A model generated the notes under the pieces. The model was not told the DNA's origin, did no database searches, and was given only the letters and a program-made list of their open reading frames with translations. The translations under genes and the position numbers were made by a program. 8,186 nt of DNA. It comes from JBHHYR01 sp046757585 (GTDB lineage: Bacteria; Desulfobacterota; Binatia; HRBIN30). The DNA lies in NCBI GenBank assembly GCA_046757585.1, contig JBHHYR010000179.1:1-8186 (forward strand). Direction: 5' to 3'. Shown one piece after another: positions 5,967 to 8,186 of the stretch; position 1 is the stretch's first letter, and each line of letters opens with the position of its first letter.

Positions 5967-6794
5967 ATGGCATCGGACCAACACGTTCTCTTCAGCATCG
6001 AACAGGGAGTCGGCGTCGTCACGTTCAATCGCCCGGCACGTTTGAACGCGGTGAATTGGGACATGGCACACCGGCTCGTGGAGCTCTTCCGCGAGCTCCG
6101 GACGAATGACGAGGTTCGGACGATCGTGCTCACGGGGGCCGGCCGGGCCTTCTGTGCAGGGGGAGATGCGGAGTGGTTGAGTGGATTCGGCGACCGCCCC
6201 CTACCTGGTTTGTCGGACGCGCGCCGCGTGCTGCCGCGGTATCAGAGAAAAACCCCCGCAGGACCATTCGCCGAGTTCACCCGGATGATCGTCGAGGTGG
6301 AGAAGCCGGTCATCGCCGCGCTCTCCGGCCCCGCGATGGGGGCCGGACTTGCGTACGCCTTGGCGTGCGATCGAAGGTTTGCCGATACGAACGCACGCCT
6401 GTGCGCTGCCATGGTCCGGCTCGGATTCAGCCCAGACTGCGGGCTGACCTACTTCCTGCCCCGAATCACCAGCCTCTCGACTGCCCTCATGATGGTAGAG
6501 ACTGGGAAGATCGTGGAAGCGGAGGAAGCGTACAGGATGGGGCTCATCGACGAACTGGTTGCCGATGGGCAGGCTCTTGGGGCAGCCATGCGTTACGCCC
6601 AGGAGCTTGCCAAGGGACCCAGCGTGGCCGTTGACCTCGCCCGCCGCTGCGTTTACAAGGCACTGGCATCGACCCTCGACGAAATCCTCGACTACGAGGC
6701 CGTTGCCGGCACCATGTCGGCGGCTACCCAGGACGCGCGAGAAGGTACGACGGCGTTCCAGGAGAAGCGCAAGCCGGTGTTCAAGGGTCAGTAG
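5967..6794 (+). CDS. enoyl-CoA hydratase/isomerase (crotonase) family protein, PaaG-like
   Basis: The product has 275 residues, normal for the family. AGGAGG (5953-5958) lies 8 bases before ATG 5967. Conserved crotonase pieces appear in order: 'GVVTFNRPARLNAVNW' (16-31); the first oxyanion-hole loop 'GAGRAFCAGGDAEWL' (57-71); and the second, 'SGPAMGAGLAYALACD' (120-135). At the position of the first hydratase glutamate (the 'PE' site) there is Met149. The second glutamate region reads 'GFSPDCGLTYFLPR' (153-166), and Asp157 lines up with the catalytic aspartate of the PaaG-type isomerase motif 'GL.PD.GG'. An enoyl-CoA double-bond or ring isomerase is therefore more likely than a classical hydratase. 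The gene follows the thiolase-fold gene by 12 bp. The C-terminal 'ATQDAREGTTAFQEKRKPVFKG' is the usual family ending. Confidence 0.93.
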   Translation: MASDQHVLFSIEQGVGVVTFNRPARLNAVNWDMAHRLVELFRELRTNDEVRTIVLTGAGRAFCAGGDAEWLSGFGDRPLPGLSDARRVLPRYQRKTPAGPFAEFTRMIVEVEKPVIAALSGPAMGAGLAYALACDRRFADTNARLCAAMVRLGFSPDCGLTYFLPRITSLSTALMMVETGKIVEAEEAYRMGLIDELVADGQALGAAMRYAQELAKGPSVAVDLARRCVYKALASTLDEILDYEAVAGTMSAATQDAREGTTAFQEKRKPVFKGQ

Positions 6795-6826
6795 GAGCAC
6801 ATGCGGACCACAACGGAGTGAGCGGC

Positions 6827-6875
6827 AACGGAACGGATCAGCATCGATCTGAGGAAAGGCCTCGGTCGTTCCGTT
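6827..6875 (+). repeat. inverted repeat in the crotonase-oxidoreductase gap
   Basis: AACGGAACG (6827-6835) pairs exactly with CGTTCCGTT (6867-6875), with one further G-U pair inside. A smaller GAGG/CCTC hairpin (6851-6863) lies within the loop. No T-run follows. This 128-bp gap is the only sizeable break in the gene run. It may hold a folded leader or processing site for the next gene. I see no convincing -35/-10 pair in it. Confidence 0.45.
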
Positions 6876-6910
6876 CAATCCGTGGAATCCGATGGCGTGA
6901 TTTGCAGCAG

Positions 6911-6916
6911 AGGAGG
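6911..6916 (+). promoter_or_regulatory. ribosome binding site of the luciferase-like oxidoreductase gene
   Basis: A perfect AGGAGG sits 6 bases before ATG 6923. It fixes the start there and excludes a 35-residue upstream extension of the open frame, which has no family resemblance. Confidence 0.8.
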
Positions 6917-6922
6917 TCCCAC

Positions 6923-7972
6923 ATGCGAGTCGAGGTCGGGCTGATGAGCCACCCCTTCCACGAAAAACCCGTCTGGCCGGGGATCGACGGCATCGCGGCC
7001 GCCGCCCGTCAGGCCGAGGAACTCGGCGTCGCCGGGGTCCTGGTGCCGGAGGCAGGCGGGCACGACCCCTTCTTTTCACTGCTGATTGCCGCCGCGAACA
7101 CGACGCACATCAGCCTGCGCACCGGGATCGCCGTGGCCTTTCCCCGCAGCCCCATGGTGATGGCCCAGCTCGCCTGGGACCTGCAACGGTTCTCCGACGG
7201 CCGCTTCGAGCTCGGCCTAGGCACACAAGTCAAGGGCCAGAATGAGCGACGCTATGCGGCACCTTGGACCGCACCGCCAGGGCCGCGGCTGCGCGAATAC
7301 ATCCTCTGCATGAAGGCCATGTTTGCCACCTTCCAGAACGGCGACCAGCCACGCTACTTCGAAGGCAAGCATTACAAGTTCACCTTGATGCCAGAGTTCT
7401 TCAATCCCGGCCCGATCCAACAGCCGCGCATTCCCATCTACATTGCCGCGGTCAACAGGTACATGTGTCGGCTGGCCGGCGAGCTGTGTGAGGGGATCTT
7501 CCCTCACCCGATCTGCACGGCGAAGTTCATGAAGGAGGCGATGATGCCGGAAGTCGCTGCTGGCGCGCGGAAAACGGGCCGCAAGCTGTCCGACGTCGGC
7601 GTCTTGGTCTCGCCGATTATCGCCACCGGCAGGACCAAGGCGGAGGTCGAGCGGAAGAAGGTCTTCGTGAAGCAGCGCCTCGGCTTCTACGCGTCGACAC
7701 GTTCCTATCACGCACCGCTGGCGCTGCATGGCTACCTGGAAGTGGGGCAGCGGCTGTTCCAGCTGTCGATGCAAGGGAAGTGGCGGGCCATGGTCGACCT
7801 GGTCAGCGATCGGATGTTGGACGACTTCGCCACGGTCGCCACCTACGATGATCTGGGTCCGATGTTGAAGGAGCGTTGGGGTGACGTCGCCTCCACCTTG
7901 CACCTGGACCTGCCTCCCGAGGTCCGCGAAGACCGTACGGCCGCGCGCAAGATCATCGAGGCCCTCGGGTAG
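6923..7972 (+). CDS. LLM-class (luciferase-like) flavin/F420-dependent oxidoreductase
   Basis: The product has 349 residues, a typical single TIM-barrel of the bacterial luciferase superfamily. The first strand is 'MRVEVGLMSH'. Then come 'AEELGVAGVLVPEAGGHDPF' (31-50), 'RTGIAVAFPRSPMVMA' (66-81) and 'RFSDGRFELGLGTQVKGQNE' (89-108), the family signature around the cofactor site. 'PRIPIYIAAVNRYMCRLAGE' (168-187) is the later barrel strand, and 'GIFPHP' follows. The wording matches the group annotated as 'probable F420-dependent oxidoreductase, MSMEG_2256 family' as I recall it. Cofactor choice between F420 and FMNH2 cannot be settled by eye, and no flavin reductase is encoded nearby. Encoded with CoA-catabolism genes, it may oxidise or reduce a pathway intermediate such as a carbonyl or alcohol. 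It is separated from the crotonase gene by a 128-bp gap and is followed closely by an SDR gene, so it may start a second transcript. Confidence 0.92.
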   Translation: MRVEVGLMSHPFHEKPVWPGIDGIAAAARQAEELGVAGVLVPEAGGHDPFFSLLIAAANTTHISLRTGIAVAFPRSPMVMAQLAWDLQRFSDGRFELGLGTQVKGQNERRYAAPWTAPPGPRLREYILCMKAMFATFQNGDQPRYFEGKHYKFTLMPEFFNPGPIQQPRIPIYIAAVNRYMCRLAGELCEGIFPHPICTAKFMKEAMMPEVAAGARKTGRKLSDVGVLVSPIIATGRTKAEVERKKVFVKQRLGFYASTRSYHAPLALHGYLEVGQRLFQLSMQGKWRAMVDLVSDRMLDDFATVATYDDLGPMLKERWGDVASTLHLDLPPEVREDRTAARKIIEALG

Positions 7973-8005
7973 CGCCGGCGGCAGCGGCTTTCGCTCTGCG
8001 GGAAG

Positions 8006-8186
8006 ATGCAGCTACTTGACGCCGTCGCCGTAGTCACAGGTGCCTCACGCGGTATTGGACGCGCCACCGCGCTCGCCTTGACCGAGGAAGGGGCGCACGT
8101 CGTCTGCGCCGCCCGTTCCAGCAAGGCTACCCCGACTCGACTGCCCGGCACGATCGAGGAGACCGCGCAACAGGTGCAGGCCTTGG
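8006..8186 (+). CDS. short-chain dehydrogenase/reductase (SDR), N-terminal fragment cut by window end
   Basis: The frame opens at ATG 8006 and runs off the right edge after 60 codons. It shows the first beta strand and the NAD(P)-binding glycine motif TGASRGIG (residues 11-18), followed by 'ALALTEEGAHVVCAARS' (22-38), as expected for the Rossmann start of a classical SDR. The later 'LPGTIEETAQQVQAL' is a common linker in a group of acyl or hydroxysteroid-type SDRs. The catalytic Ser-Tyr-Lys set would lie beyond the edge. The ribosome site is poor: GGGAAG touches the ATG. No other in-frame start is available nearby. It begins 33 bp after the LLM gene and is probably co-transcribed. A hydroxyacyl-CoA dehydrogenase role is likely from context only. 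Confidence 0.88.
   Translation, partial: MQLLDAVAVVTGASRGIGRATALALTEEGAHVVCAARSSKATPTRLPGTIEETAQQVQAL

Noticed and set aside
6201..7079. 292-codon minus-strand frame across the crotonase and LLM genes
   Set aside because: It runs antisense to two well-supported genes and the gap between them, and has no recognisable motif.

Overview
This is a G+C-rich window whose codons mostly end in G or C. It reads as an accessory catabolic region of a high-GC bacterium. The gene mix is an F420-type luciferase-like oxidoreductase, a nitronate-monooxygenase-like flavoprotein, a DUF35/thiolase pair, ETF, a crotonase and an SDR. Such sets are common in soil Actinomycetota and in uncultured lineages such as Candidatus Binatota. 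The sequence alone does not decide between them. I see no mobile element, CRISPR array, tRNA or rRNA.

Layout. Positions 2-229 (+) hold the C-terminal end of a DUF1214-domain protein. A TetR/AcrR-family regulator (366-977, -) faces it convergently. The regulator is divergent from a long co-directional (+) run: nitronate-monooxygenase/NPD-like flavoenzyme (1125-2228), a possible 89-residue hypothetical protein (2250-2519), etfB (2547-3350), etfA (3362-4339), a DUF35 zinc-ribbon/OB-fold protein (4336-4764), a thiolase-fold enzyme (4776-5954), a PaaG-like crotonase (5967-6794), a luciferase-like monooxygenase-family oxidoreductase (6923-7972), and the N-terminal third or less of an SDR (8006 to the window edge). 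Spacing from etfB through the crotonase is 12 bp or less, or overlapping, so these genes are almost certainly one transcript. The only sizeable gap in the run is 6795-6922.

Control. The 147-bp gap between the regulator and the NPD-like gene carries two perfect 10-bp palindromes with centres exactly 30 bp apart. One overlaps a perfect TTGACA -35 box reading toward the catabolic genes. The simplest model is a local repressor that responds to a CoA thioester or other pathway intermediate and controls the operon, and perhaps itself.

Function. The set looks like a CoA-thioester degradation module. ETF would take electrons from an acyl-CoA dehydrogenase or similar flavoenzyme that is not in the window. 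The crotonase would isomerise or hydrate an enoyl-CoA, the SDR would oxidise a hydroxyl group, and the DUF35-thiolase pair would make or break a C-C bond. The thiolase-fold protein keeps the nucleophile-position cysteine but lacks both usual histidines. At one of those sites it has a Gly-Glu-Ala that resembles the steroid side-chain aldolase Ltp2. The parts list recalls actinobacterial steroid or HIP catabolism (Ltp2-ChsH2, IpdC-type NPD, crotonase, SDR, TetR) and, more loosely, the BbsAB pair of anaerobic toluene degradation. The substrate cannot be read from the sequence.
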